In this document: piece by piece, positions 14,698 to 21,201 of the stretch
Layout of the letters: every line of letters begins with the position of its first letter
Position numbering within the stretch: position 1 is the first letter of the stretch
Assembly: GCA_002339125.1 (NCBI GenBank)
Contig: DDJQ01000076.1
Location: 7,219-28,419 of the forward strand
Reading direction: 5' to 3'
DNA from: Alteromonadaceae bacterium UBA2620
GTDB lineage: Bacteria > Pseudomonadota > Gammaproteobacteria > Enterobacterales > Alteromonadaceae
Length of the DNA stretch: 21,201 nt
Program-made: the position numbers and the translations under genes
The notes under the pieces: generated by a model
Told to the model about the DNA's origin: nothing
The model's input: the letters and a program-made list of their open reading frames with translations, nothing else
The model's database searches: none

Positions 14698-15354
14698 ATG
14701 AAAAATGCATCACACAGTGTTTTTGAAGATGTTTTTGCTCTGCTATGCGCCGGTTTGTTTGTGGCGTTTGGTATTTTCCTGTTTCAGTCTCAGGAGCTCA
14801 TGGTGGGTGGCGCCGCGGGTCTTGCCCTGCTGGCGACTTATGCAACACCGCTTGAGTTTGGCTTGTTATTCTTCCTGATCAACTTACCGTTTTATTATCT
14901 GGCGTGGCGACATATCAGCAAACGCTTTATGATCAATACGTTTATTTCCGTTACTACCGTGTCGCTGTTTTCGGAGTGGGTCCCCCATTTTGTTGATATT
15001 TCACGGGTTGATCCCTTTTTCGCGGCAGTATTCGGCGGCATATTAATTGGCGTGGGCATGCTCATCATGTTTCGTCACAGCTCTAGCCTTGGTGGACTTG
15101 GGATCCTGGCTTATTACCTGCAAAGCCAGTTTGATATTCGCGCCGGTTCATTCCAGTTGGTGGCCGATACCTGCATTCTGAGTTTGTCGTTTGTGTTTAT
15201 CGACGCGCATCTGGTGCTAATCTCTATTCTGGCGGCGTTTTGTCTGAACATGGTGATTTCACTGAATCACCGACCGGAGCGTTATACCCTGCCCGCCGTA
15301 AAAAAGTCTCAGGCAGATGATGAAGTGGAGCATCTGCACCCGCAAAACGGCTAA
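14698..15354 (+). CDS. YitT-family (DUF161) integral membrane protein
   Basis: A 218-residue membrane protein with about five or six hydrophobic segments. Characteristic parts are the N-terminal LLCAGLFVAFGIFLFQSQEL, then MVGGAAGLALLATYATPLEF, FFLINLPFYYLAWRHISKRF, FGGILIGVGMLIMFRHSSSL and GGLGILAYYLQ. The short form lacks the C-terminal DUF2179 domain found in Bacillus YitT, as is common in proteobacteria. The C-terminus is a hydrophilic tail (KKSQADDEVEHLHPQNG). Function of the family is not established. Transport of a small molecule is often assumed. The ribosome site is weak. Its stop overlaps the stop of the convergent sugar kinase gene by 4 bases, so there is no room for a terminator between them. 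Confidence 0.85.
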   Translation: MKNASHSVFEDVFALLCAGLFVAFGIFLFQSQELMVGGAAGLALLATYATPLEFGLLFFLINLPFYYLAWRHISKRFMINTFISVTTVSLFSEWVPHFVDISRVDPFFAAVFGGILIGVGMLIMFRHSSSLGGLGILAYYLQSQFDIRAGSFQLVADTCILSLSFVFIDAHLVLISILAAFCLNMVISLNHRPERYTLPAVKKSQADDEVEHLHPQNG

Positions 15355-16262
15355 ACGCTGGTATCCACTGAAGTAAGCTGCTGCTGAGCCAGGTAGACTG
15401 CGCCCCATTCCGGTCCGTGCAGGGCGGGTTTGATGCGCGCAGCAACAGACTTTGCCAGATAAGGCCGCCATGCGGTGGCCAGGCCACCGCTGAACACCAG
15501 ATTCATATTGCTGTTTATAAGCGCCCGGTTAGCCAGCTCATTTAAATAACCCGCGCCTTCTTTAACAATCGCCGCTGCCGCCGCATCGTCTTTGGCCAGT
15601 TCAAACAACCGGGGCGCAAAGCGGGCAAATTCACCAGGTAAGGCGTTGTTCAGCCGCTCAACCAATCCGGACGGGGTTGAACAATTATAGAACTGACTCA
15701 CTTCCTGCCATAACAGACTGTCATGGCCAAGTTCATCGGCCACCAGCAACGCTTGTCTGGCTGCCATCTGGCCGAGCCAGGCACCGCTGGCCTGATCACC
15801 AAGCTGAAAACCATAGCCGCCATACTGCGTTACTTTGCTATTTTGCAGCACCGCAGCACAGGAGCCGGTACCGGTAATCATCACAACACCATCCTCGCCA
15901 CCATGAGCACCAAGTAAAGCAGTATGCAGATCGGAAGAGAAAACCAGTTCAGCAAAGGGATGTTGCCATTGTTCCAGCAGCGCTGTGGAGGATTCCAGGT
16001 AAGCACCGGCAAGGCCTGCACTGACTACCAGCTCACTGCTGATGTCACTAAACTTCAGCCCGGCATCAGTCACGGCATCCTTTACCGCAGTCAGTATCGA
16101 CGACAACGCCAGCTGCCCATGCCTGGCAATATTGGCAGGCCCGCCAACTCCCTGTCCTAACGACTCACCGAATTCGTTAAACAGCTCAGCCCGGCACTTG
16201 GTGCCGCCGCCGTCTACGCCTACCCAGTATTCGCCGTATTTCAGGTTTTGTGTCATTTCCAT
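15351..16262 (-). CDS. BadF/BadG-type amino sugar kinase, probable MurNAc/GlcNAc kinase
   Basis: A 303-residue kinase of the actin-like ATPase fold, BadF/BadG/GlcNAc-kinase type. Phosphate-1 motif VGVDGGGTKC (residues 14-23), probable catalytic Asp111 in FSSDLHTALLGAH and phosphate-2 motif MITGTGSCAAVL (128-139) are in place, with the adenosine-side LVFSGGLATAW near the C-terminus. Related enzymes are glucosamine kinase GspK of Vibrio and MurK, which phosphorylates MurNAc and in some species GlcNAc. In this locus the importer is a symporter rather than a PTS, so MurQ needs a separate kinase to make MurNAc-6-P. That makes MurNAc the substrate I favour, with GlcNAc or GlcN as alternatives. The start (ATG at 16262) overlaps the ZIP stop as TAATG. 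A second ATG six bases later is equally possible and better spaced from GGGG. Confidence 0.85.
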   Translation of the reverse strand: MEMTQNLKYGEYWVGVDGGGTKCRAELFNEFGESLGQGVGGPANIARHGQLALSSILTAVKDAVTDAGLKFSDISSELVVSAGLAGAYLESSTALLEQWQHPFAELVFSSDLHTALLGAHGGEDGVVMITGTGSCAAVLQNSKVTQYGGYGFQLGDQASGAWLGQMAARQALLVADELGHDSLLWQEVSQFYNCSTPSGLVERLNNALPGEFARFAPRLFELAKDDAAAAAIVKEGAGYLNELANRALINSNMNLVFSGGLATAWRPYLAKSVAARIKPALHGPEWGAVYLAQQQLTSVDTSV

Positions 16263-17044
16263 TACCCCAGTAAAACATCCAACAACATCATTACCACAAA
16301 GCCAATAAGCAGGCTGAACGTGGCTATGTTCTGATTACCATTCTGGTGGGTCTCCGGAATGATTTCATCAGAAATGATAAACAACATGGCGCCAGCAGCA
16401 AATGCCAGCGCCCATGGCATAAACGCTTCAGCGCCGGATACAGCAACAGCGCCTACAAGCCCCCCGAGAGGCTCAACCACGCCACTGCCAATACCTATCA
16501 GTGACGCTCTGGCCGGAGTAAATCCCACCGATAATAATGCTACTGATACCGCCAGGCCCTCGGGGATATTTTGCAAGCCGATGCCCAGTGCCAGCGACAG
16601 GCCATTTGCCATTTCACCACCGCCAAAGCCAACGCCAACGGCAAGCCCCTCCGGAAAGTTGTGCAGGGTGATGGCCAGCACAAACAGCCAAATCCTGGCT
16701 AATTTGGTTTTCGACGCCCCTTCACGCCCGGTAACAAAATGCTCATGGGGCACTGTCTGGTGGATAAAAAACAGTAAAAACGCGCCAGTCAGCAGGCCCG
16801 TTGCGGCCACCATACCGCCTGCCATCTCGCCACCGTACAAGGTACTGCTATATTCCAACGACGGCAGTAACAACGAAAAGAAAGTGGCGGCCAGCATAAT
16901 GCCCGCTGCCAGGCTGAGCAGGGCATCTTCCAGCCGGCGTGACAGCTGCCTGATTAGAAAGACCCCGAGGCTACCAGCCGCGGTGCCCAGACTGGCACAG
17001 CCACTGGCTATCACACCTGCCCAAACTATTTGTGAACTATCCAA
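16262..17044 (-). CDS. ZIP-family metal transporter, GufA/ZIP11-like
   Basis: A 260-residue membrane protein with about eight hydrophobic segments. The metal-site motifs are LHNFPEGLAVGVG (127-139) and LQNIPEGLAVSVAL (157-170), with ISDEIIPETH (224-233) in a later helix. His in the first motif and Gln in the second is the pattern of the GufA/ZIP11 branch, which includes the structurally known Bordetella BbZIP. It imports or equilibrates divalent metals such as zinc or iron. The usual His-rich loop is reduced to VPHEHF (98-103). It lies 16 bases after the alanine racemase gene and overlaps the kinase start by one base, so the three are one transcription unit. Why a metal transporter sits in a cell-wall salvage operon is not clear. 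Confidence 0.92.
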   Translation of the reverse strand: MDSSQIVWAGVIASGCASLGTAAGSLGVFLIRQLSRRLEDALLSLAAGIMLAATFFSLLLPSLEYSSTLYGGEMAGGMVAATGLLTGAFLLFFIHQTVPHEHFVTGREGASKTKLARIWLFVLAITLHNFPEGLAVGVGFGGGEMANGLSLALGIGLQNIPEGLAVSVALLSVGFTPARASLIGIGSGVVEPLGGLVGAVAVSGAEAFMPWALAFAAGAMLFIISDEIIPETHQNGNQNIATFSLLIGFVVMMLLDVLLG

Positions 17045-17060
17045 TTATCCATTTCCCATG

Positions 17061-18131
17061 TTAACCAGTTACTCTTGGTACTCTGGCCGAGACACGGGTG
17101 ATCAATTCATAACTAATGGTACCGGCCCAGTCGGCCACCTCATCCACGGGTAATTGCGCTCCCCACAGTTCCACATCGTCACCCAGAGCTACCGCTTCGA
17201 TGTGGGTAACATCAATGGTAATCATATCCATGGAAACCCGGCCCACCAACTGTCCTCGCTGCCCCCTCACAACTACTGGTGTACCATTCGGGCAGTGGCG
17301 GGGGTAACCGTCGGCATAACCAATTCCGACTGTGGCGATGACGCTGTCCCGCGGCGCTGTCCAGGTCTGGCTGTAGCCCACAGTTTCACCTTGTTTTACA
17401 TTATGCAATGCAATGATTTGCGCGATCAGCGTCATCGCCGGTGTGAGGCCGTATTCAGCGGCAGGGTGACCTGTCACCGGACTGGCACCATACAGGCCAA
17501 TTCCCAACCGACACCAATCGGCCTGACTCGGCGGATTACATAAAGTCGCCGCAGAGTTAGCCATACAGCCAGGTAGAGCCAGTGACCCTGTTAGTGCTAA
17601 AAATTGTTGCAGCTGGGCGGCATTATTCGGGTTGTCCGGATCATCTGCACAGGCAAAATGAGAAACCAGCACCGGCTGCTGTTGTTGCAGCCAGTCGTAG
17701 CTGCTCAGTACCTTTGCAATATCGTCGGCGTTAAAGCCTAACCGGTGCATGCCGGTATCAACCTTGAGCCAGACTTCGGGCCGTTGTGACTGTTCAAGTT
17801 CGTCCAGCCAGGCTAACTGTTGCTGGTTATGTACCAACAAGATGAGATTACCGGCTTTGGCGGCACGGCAATCATCAGCATCATGAGGCCCTTCAAGTAC
17901 CAATAACGGCTGGTTAATTCCCGCCTCTCTGAGTGCTGCCGCTTCATCGCAAATAGCAATGGCAAAACAATCACACTGCTCAGCCAGCGCTTTAGCTACC
18001 GTTACCGCGCCGTGCCCATACGCGTCGGCTTTAATCACCGCAATAGCCACACAATCCCGGCCAGGACTCAGCCGGCGGAAGTTATTGCGAATAGCATCCG
18101 GGTTAATGATGGCGCGGGTTGCTCTGCTCAA
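17061..18131 (-). CDS. alr: Alanine racemase
   Basis: A 356-residue PLP enzyme that interconverts L- and D-alanine for peptidoglycan. The PLP lysine is Lys34 in VIKADAYGHG. Further family motifs are WLKVDTGMHRLGF, ANSAATLCNP, CRLGIGLYGASP, the second-site Tyr in GETVGYSQTW, GIGYADGYPR and GRVSMDMITID. Length is normal. The start is TTG at 18131: no ATG or GTG lies in frame before the upstream stop, and the N-terminal MSRATRAIINPDAIRNNFRR fits the family directly. GAGAG-like bases stand about 8-10 bases upstream. It is first in an operon with the ZIP transporter and the sugar kinase, and diverges from the SSS-murQ-namZ operon. Many gammaproteobacteria keep alr elsewhere (for example next to dnaB), so this may be the single housekeeping copy or a catabolic second copy. 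Confidence 0.95.
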   Translation of the reverse strand: MSRATRAIINPDAIRNNFRRLSPGRDCVAIAVIKADAYGHGAVTVAKALAEQCDCFAIAICDEAAALREAGINQPLLVLEGPHDADDCRAAKAGNLILLVHNQQQLAWLDELEQSQRPEVWLKVDTGMHRLGFNADDIAKVLSSYDWLQQQQPVLVSHFACADDPDNPNNAAQLQQFLALTGSLALPGCMANSAATLCNPPSQADWCRLGIGLYGASPVTGHPAAEYGLTPAMTLIAQIIALHNVKQGETVGYSQTWTAPRDSVIATVGIGYADGYPRHCPNGTPVVVRGQRGQLVGRVSMDMITIDVTHIEAVALGDDVELWGAQLPVDEVADWAGTISYELITRVSARVPRVTG

Positions 18132-18224
18132 ACGACTGACTCTCAGGTTGCGGATTTCATTGGGTATATCCTGTACGATACACCTTGCTCATAAATTAAT
18201 AAATTCTTAATTTGAAAATGGCGC

Positions 18225-18239
18225 AGAATAATATATTCT
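18225..18239. repeat. Palindrome AGAATA-ATA-TATTCT over both -10 elements
   Basis: Perfect 6-base arms with a 3-base spacer cover the predicted -10 boxes of both divergent promoters. A regulator bound here would switch both operons together. The AT-rich sequence means some chance of a random palindrome. Confidence 0.4.
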
Positions 18240-18245
18240 AAATTC

Positions 18246-18269
18246 ACACCAACTCTGACAAACTGGTGT
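18246..18269. repeat. Inverted repeat ACACCA / TGGTGT in the divergent control region
   Basis: Perfect 6-base arms with a 12-base spacer that itself contains TGACAA, the predicted -35 of the alr promoter. The element lies at the expected start point of the SSS transcript. Nested inside is GACA-N6-TGTC, with a second inverted symmetry. Both position and symmetry suit a repressor operator, but I cannot name the regulator. Confidence 0.4.
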
Positions 18270-18338
18270 CGATATCGATGGTTATTGGTTACACAGCTCC
18301 ATGATAACCCAGCTTTCAAACGGTGAGAACGAGAATAA

Positions 18339-19919
18339 ATGCTAGCCAATTACACCCTGCCAGACTTATTGCTGTTTGCCTTTTACGGGCTGCTGTTGTT
18401 GGTATCTGGCTGGTACTTTAATCGCCGTGCGCAAAACACCAGTGACTACTTTTTAGGTGGTCAGGCAATGCCGGTGTGGATGGTTGCCATGTCGGTACTG
18501 GCAACATCTCAGTCTGCCGCCACGTTTTTAGGCGGCCCGGATCAGGGGTATCGCGGTAACCTGACCTATCTGGCAACCAACCTCGGCGCCTTTATTGCCG
18601 CTTTCTTTGTAGCCAGAGTGCTCATTCCACGCTTTTACCAGCTAAAAGTGTTTACCGTTTACGAATTACTGGAAACCCGCTTTGGTGCCGGCGCCAAACA
18701 ACAGGCCGGACTGATGTATCTGTTTGGTCGCATCTTTGCCAGTGGGGCAAGACTCTACATGGCCGCACTCGCTGTCGCAATGATCCTGTATGGCAACATT
18801 GCTGCCAGTAGTGTAATCACCGCCACACTGCTAATCAGTGTAATCGGGCTGATATACAGTATTTACGGGGGTATCCGTACAGTTATCTACAGTGATGTCA
18901 TGCAGGCGTTTACCTACATCGGCGCCGCCGTTGCGGTAATAATAGCACTGCTGATTGCTATCCCTGCGGATGTACCGGCAATCCTCGACGTGTTACAAAA
19001 CCCCGGTGCCGGTGAGCCCTCCAAACTCACCCTGTTCGACAGCCGCATCGATTTTTCGCCTTCCGGCGTGTTTACCCTGACTTCGGTATTTACCGGCTTT
19101 GTATTACTGAATATCGCCGCCTTTGGTCTGGATCAGGATATGACCCAGCGAGTGCTGACCTGCCGCAATGCGCAAGAAGGGGCCAAAGCGATGCTGTGGT
19201 CGGTAGTTATGGTAATCCCGGTAATGTTACTGTTTATCGTGATAGGCCTACTACTGTATATCTATTATCAGCAACCAGATTTAATGGCCAGCAACGCCGG
19301 TGCGCCGGTACCACAGTTTGCCGGCGAACCGGTAACAATATTTATGTATTATGTACTCACCGACTTACCCGCTGGTTTAAAAGGGCTGGTAACCATAGGT
19401 ATCCTCGCTGCCGCGCTATCCACACTGAACTCCGGGTTAAATTCCATGTCGAGTGTACTCATTCAGGACTTATACCGCCCCTGGCAACGCAAACGGGGGC
19501 AGCAGCGCAGTGAACATCATTTTGTCAACGCCGGCCGGGTTGCCATGGCGTTAGTAGCATTGGCGTTAGCGTCCATGGCGTGTTTATGCTATTACTGGCA
19601 ACAGTATTCAGATACGCCATTATTACAGTTTGCACTGGGCGTGATGGTTTTTTCCTACAGTGGCTTACTTGGCGTATACTTTATTACACTATTTACTCAG
19701 CGAGGCAGCCCTGCCTCTGTCACAGCAGCATTATTGTGTGGTTTTATTATCCCCTTGCTGCTACAACCTTATGTGATGAGCTGGTATTTACCTGAAGCCT
19801 GGCAACTGAGTCTGGGTTTCACCTGGCAACTGGTGATTGGAACACTGGTGGCCACGCTGGTATGTGCTGCAGGCCACCAGCCTGAATACATGCCCGAGAA
19901 GAAGGCGGAAGCAAAATGA
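18339..19919 (+). CDS. Sodium:solute symporter (SSS family), probable MurNAc/amino sugar importer
   Basis: A 526-residue inner-membrane protein with about 13 hydrophobic segments. SSS signatures are TSDYFLGGQAMPVWMVAMSV near residues 34-53, ATSQSAATFLGGPDQGYRG, YSIYGGIRTVIYSDVMQAF, FGLDQDMTQRVLTCRNAQEG and ALSTLNSGLNSMSSVLIQDL. Members of the SSS family carry sugars, sialic acid and similar solutes with sodium. Here murQ and namZ follow in the same direction, and a BadF-type kinase is encoded in the divergent operon. This parallels the murT-murK-murQ arrangement described in Tannerella forsythia, where the transporter is non-PTS. MurNAc, anhydro-MurNAc or a MurNAc disaccharide are therefore the likely cargo, inferred from context only. 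The C-terminal tail is short and charged (EYMPEKKAEAK). Confidence 0.88.
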   Translation: MLANYTLPDLLLFAFYGLLLLVSGWYFNRRAQNTSDYFLGGQAMPVWMVAMSVLATSQSAATFLGGPDQGYRGNLTYLATNLGAFIAAFFVARVLIPRFYQLKVFTVYELLETRFGAGAKQQAGLMYLFGRIFASGARLYMAALAVAMILYGNIAASSVITATLLISVIGLIYSIYGGIRTVIYSDVMQAFTYIGAAVAVIIALLIAIPADVPAILDVLQNPGAGEPSKLTLFDSRIDFSPSGVFTLTSVFTGFVLLNIAAFGLDQDMTQRVLTCRNAQEGAKAMLWSVVMVIPVMLLFIVIGLLLYIYYQQPDLMASNAGAPVPQFAGEPVTIFMYYVLTDLPAGLKGLVTIGILAAALSTLNSGLNSMSSVLIQDLYRPWQRKRGQQRSEHHFVNAGRVAMALVALALASMACLCYYWQQYSDTPLLQFALGVMVFSYSGLLGVYFITLFTQRGSPASVTAALLCGFIIPLLLQPYVMSWYLPEAWQLSLGFTWQLVIGTLVATLVCAAGHQPEYMPEKKAEAK

Positions 19920-19972
19920 ATGGAATAACACGTTTAACCGGGACGATGGCTAACCTTAAGGCCGGCAGTTAA
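19916..19972 (+). CDS. Possible 18-codon coupling peptide between transporter and murQ
   Basis: A mini-frame starts with ATG overlapping the transporter stop (ATGA), encodes MNGITRLTGTMANLKAGS and ends with TAA two bases before the murQ start. A GGA lies 6 bases before its ATG. murQ itself has AAGG only 13 bases before its first ATG, so translation through this mini-frame could deliver ribosomes to murQ. It may equally be a chance frame in a 55-base gap. Confidence 0.3.
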   Translation: MNGITRLTGTMANLKAGS

Positions 19973-19974
19973 CT

Positions 19975-20910
19975 ATGCACATGACAAATAAACAGTCAGC
20001 AACATTGCTTGAACAACTGAACAGAATTATTTCTGAGGGCCGTAACCCTCACACGATGGATATTGATGTGCTGCCGACCATCGAGATTCTGGAAAAAATC
20101 AATCAGGAAGATGCCGGGGTGGCCGATGCTGTACGTAAAACTATCCCTCACATCGCCAAAGCCGTGGACGCCATAGTGCCAAGCTTACAGGCTGGCGGCA
20201 GACTGATTTACATGGGCGCCGGAACCAGCGGCCGTCTGGGTATTCTGGATGCAGTAGAATGCCGGCCCACCTTCAGCGTACCGGAATCCATGGTCATCGG
20301 AATCATCGCCGGCGGCGATCAGGCCATTAAGAACGCCGTGGAAGGCGCCGAAGACGACACCGTTATGGGTGTGGAAGATTTAAAAGCCATTAACTTTTGT
20401 GCCAATGACGTACTGGTTGGTTTATCGGCCAGCGGCCGCACGCCTTACGTGATTGAAGCAATGAAGTATGCAAACTCGCTCAACGCTGCCACCATTTCTG
20501 TTACCTGTAACCCGGAGTCACCCATGATGCATGTAGCCGCCATTGGCATTTGTGCCGTGGTAGGTGCTGAGTGCATTACCGGCTCAACCCGCATGAAATC
20601 AGGCACGGCACAAAAGCTTATTCTTAATATGCTCAGTACGGCCAGCATGATCCGGTTAGGTAAGACCTACGAAAACCTGATGGTAGACGTAAACGCCACC
20701 AACCAGAAGTTAAAAGCCCGCGCCACGCGCATTGTTATGCAGGCTACCGACTGTAGCGAAGAACAAGCCGATACAGCATTACAGGCCGCCAATAACCGAG
20801 CAAAACTGGCTATTCTGATGATCCTCACGGGCCAGAGCGCCACCGAAGCAGAAGCACAACTGGCCGACAACGGTGGCTTTTTACGCCGTGCCGTGCAATC
20901 TCACTCCTAG
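19975..20910 (+). CDS. murQ: N-acetylmuramic acid 6-phosphate etherase
   Basis: A 311-residue cytoplasmic enzyme that splits the D-lactyl ether of MurNAc-6-phosphate to give GlcNAc-6-phosphate and D-lactate. The SIS fold is seen in LIYMGAGTSGRLGILDAVEC (77-96) and VLVGLSASGRTPYVIEA. Glu95 (in DAVEC) and Glu126 (in EGAED) fall where the catalytic Glu83 and Glu114 of E. coli MurQ are, with a constant offset of 12. ECITGSTRMKSGTAQK (199-214) and DVNATNQKLKARATRI are further family motifs. The first ATG (19975) and a second one six bases later are both usable. The gene lies between the symporter and namZ genes. Its product needs phosphorylated MurNAc, which the kinase of the divergent operon can supply. 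Confidence 0.96.
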   Translation: MHMTNKQSATLLEQLNRIISEGRNPHTMDIDVLPTIEILEKINQEDAGVADAVRKTIPHIAKAVDAIVPSLQAGGRLIYMGAGTSGRLGILDAVECRPTFSVPESMVIGIIAGGDQAIKNAVEGAEDDTVMGVEDLKAINFCANDVLVGLSASGRTPYVIEAMKYANSLNAATISVTCNPESPMMHVAAIGICAVVGAECITGSTRMKSGTAQKLILNMLSTASMIRLGKTYENLMVDVNATNQKLKARATRIVMQATDCSEEQADTALQAANNRAKLAILMILTGQSATEAEAQLADNGGFLRRAVQSHS

Positions 20911-20912
20911 TC

Positions 20913-21201
20913 ATGACGCGATTTCTGGCCATTATTCTGCTGTTGCTGATCTCGGCAACAACACAAAGTGCAACATTACAGGTTGGCGCTAAGCAGCCAG
21001 AGCGTTACTTACCGCTGCTGGCAGGCAAAAAGGTAGGACTGGTAGTTAACCAGACCAGCCGGGTAGAACAAACCCATCTGGTGGATTTCTTGGTGAGCCG
21101 CAATGTGGCAGTGCAGGCGGTATTCGCGCCCGAACATGGTTTTCGAGGCAAATTAGGCGCTGGCGAGAAAGTCACCGATGGCATAGATCCGAAAACGGGC
21201 C
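20913..21201 (+). CDS. namZ: NamZ-like exo-beta-N-acetylmuramidase (DUF1343), 5' part
   Basis: The visible 96 codons begin with a Sec signal peptide (MTRFLAIILLLLISATTQSA) followed by the start of a DUF1343 domain: LLAGKKVGLVVNQTSRVEQT, HLVDFLVSRNVAVQAVFAPE and the strongly conserved APEHGFRGKLGAGEKVTDG. The family member NamZ of Bacillus subtilis removes MurNAc from the non-reducing end of peptidoglycan fragments. A periplasmic location is expected here. The ATG stands two bases after the murQ stop with no clear Shine-Dalgarno sequence, which suggests translation coupled to murQ. The rest lies beyond the right edge. Confidence 0.88.
   Translation, partial: MTRFLAIILLLLISATTQSATLQVGAKQPERYLPLLAGKKVGLVVNQTSRVEQTHLVDFLVSRNVAVQAVFAPEHGFRGKLGAGEKVTDGIDPKTG

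Larger units (their letters stand above)
18132..18338. promoter_or_regulatory. Divergent control region between alr and the SSS transporter operon
   Basis: The 207 bases between the two operons hold overlapping promoter-like elements. Plus strand: TTGAAA (18212-18217), 16-base spacer, TATTCT (18234-18239). Minus strand: TTGTCA (complement of 18256-18261), 15-base spacer, TAGAAT (complement of 18235-18240). The two -10 elements share the same bases and lie on an AGAATA/TATTCT palindrome. TCGATATCGA, a 10-base palindrome, is at 18269-18278. The start of the SSS gene has GAGA about 7 bases upstream. Promoter assignment is by eye and not certain. Confidence 0.45.

Noticed and set aside
16359..17153. 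264-codon plus-strand open frame, rich in Pro, Ser, Ala and Thr
   Set aside because: It lies antisense to the ZIP transporter and alr genes, whose products match known families along their full length. The composition is that of a shadow frame.

Overview
The window looks like a chromosomal segment of a marine-type gammaproteobacterium, most likely Alteromonadales (Alteromonas and relatives). This is inferred from the gene families: Gram-negative Mla/MCE transport, CsgG and LPP20/FlgT envelope proteins, a GufA-type ZIP transporter, and a SSS transporter with MurQ and NamZ. Base composition looks even, and I see no insertion sequence, integrase, tRNA or CRISPR array.

Region 1 (1-12473, all minus strand) is one tightly packed run of twelve genes with 4-29 bp overlaps or gaps below about 25 bp. 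It reads like one very long operon that continues past the left edge. In transcription order: a FlgT-N-like periplasmic protein, a CsgG-domain lipoprotein with helical/TPR repeats, a CsgG-like protein with about eight Fn3 domains, a small Cys-pair exported protein, an LPP20-like protein, an MltC-like lytic transglycosylase, a second longer LPP20-like protein, a membrane-anchored TPR protein, a TPR-like lipoprotein, then MlaE-type permease, MlaF-type ABC protein and MlaD/MCE protein (cut by the window edge). The parts cover inner membrane, periplasm, peptidoglycan and outer membrane. The FlgT/LPP20/CsgG-fold set resembles the accessory ring proteins FlgT, FlgP and FlgO of Vibrio-type flagella, but no flagellar gene is present here. 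The MlaF-type protein has lost nearly every catalytic ABC motif. I consider this cluster the candidate undescribed system: an envelope-spanning MCE-CsgG conduit built around a pseudo-ATPase.

Region 2 (12474-15354) holds a 373 bp divergent intergenic stretch, a GGDEF-EAL protein with a degenerate cyclase domain and an intact-looking EAL phosphodiesterase domain, a 333 bp gap without a gene, and a YitT-family membrane protein.

Region 3 (15351-21201) looks like a cell-wall sugar salvage locus in two divergent operons. Minus strand: alanine racemase (TTG start), ZIP metal transporter, BadF/BadG-type sugar kinase. Plus strand: SSS-family symporter, MurQ etherase and a NamZ (DUF1343) exo-N-acetylmuramidase cut by the right edge. 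The simplest reading is that NamZ releases MurNAc outside the cytoplasm, the symporter imports it unphosphorylated, the BadF-type kinase phosphorylates it, and MurQ converts MurNAc-6-P to GlcNAc-6-P plus lactate. The 207 bp between the two operons carries overlapping divergent promoter-like elements and two inverted repeats.
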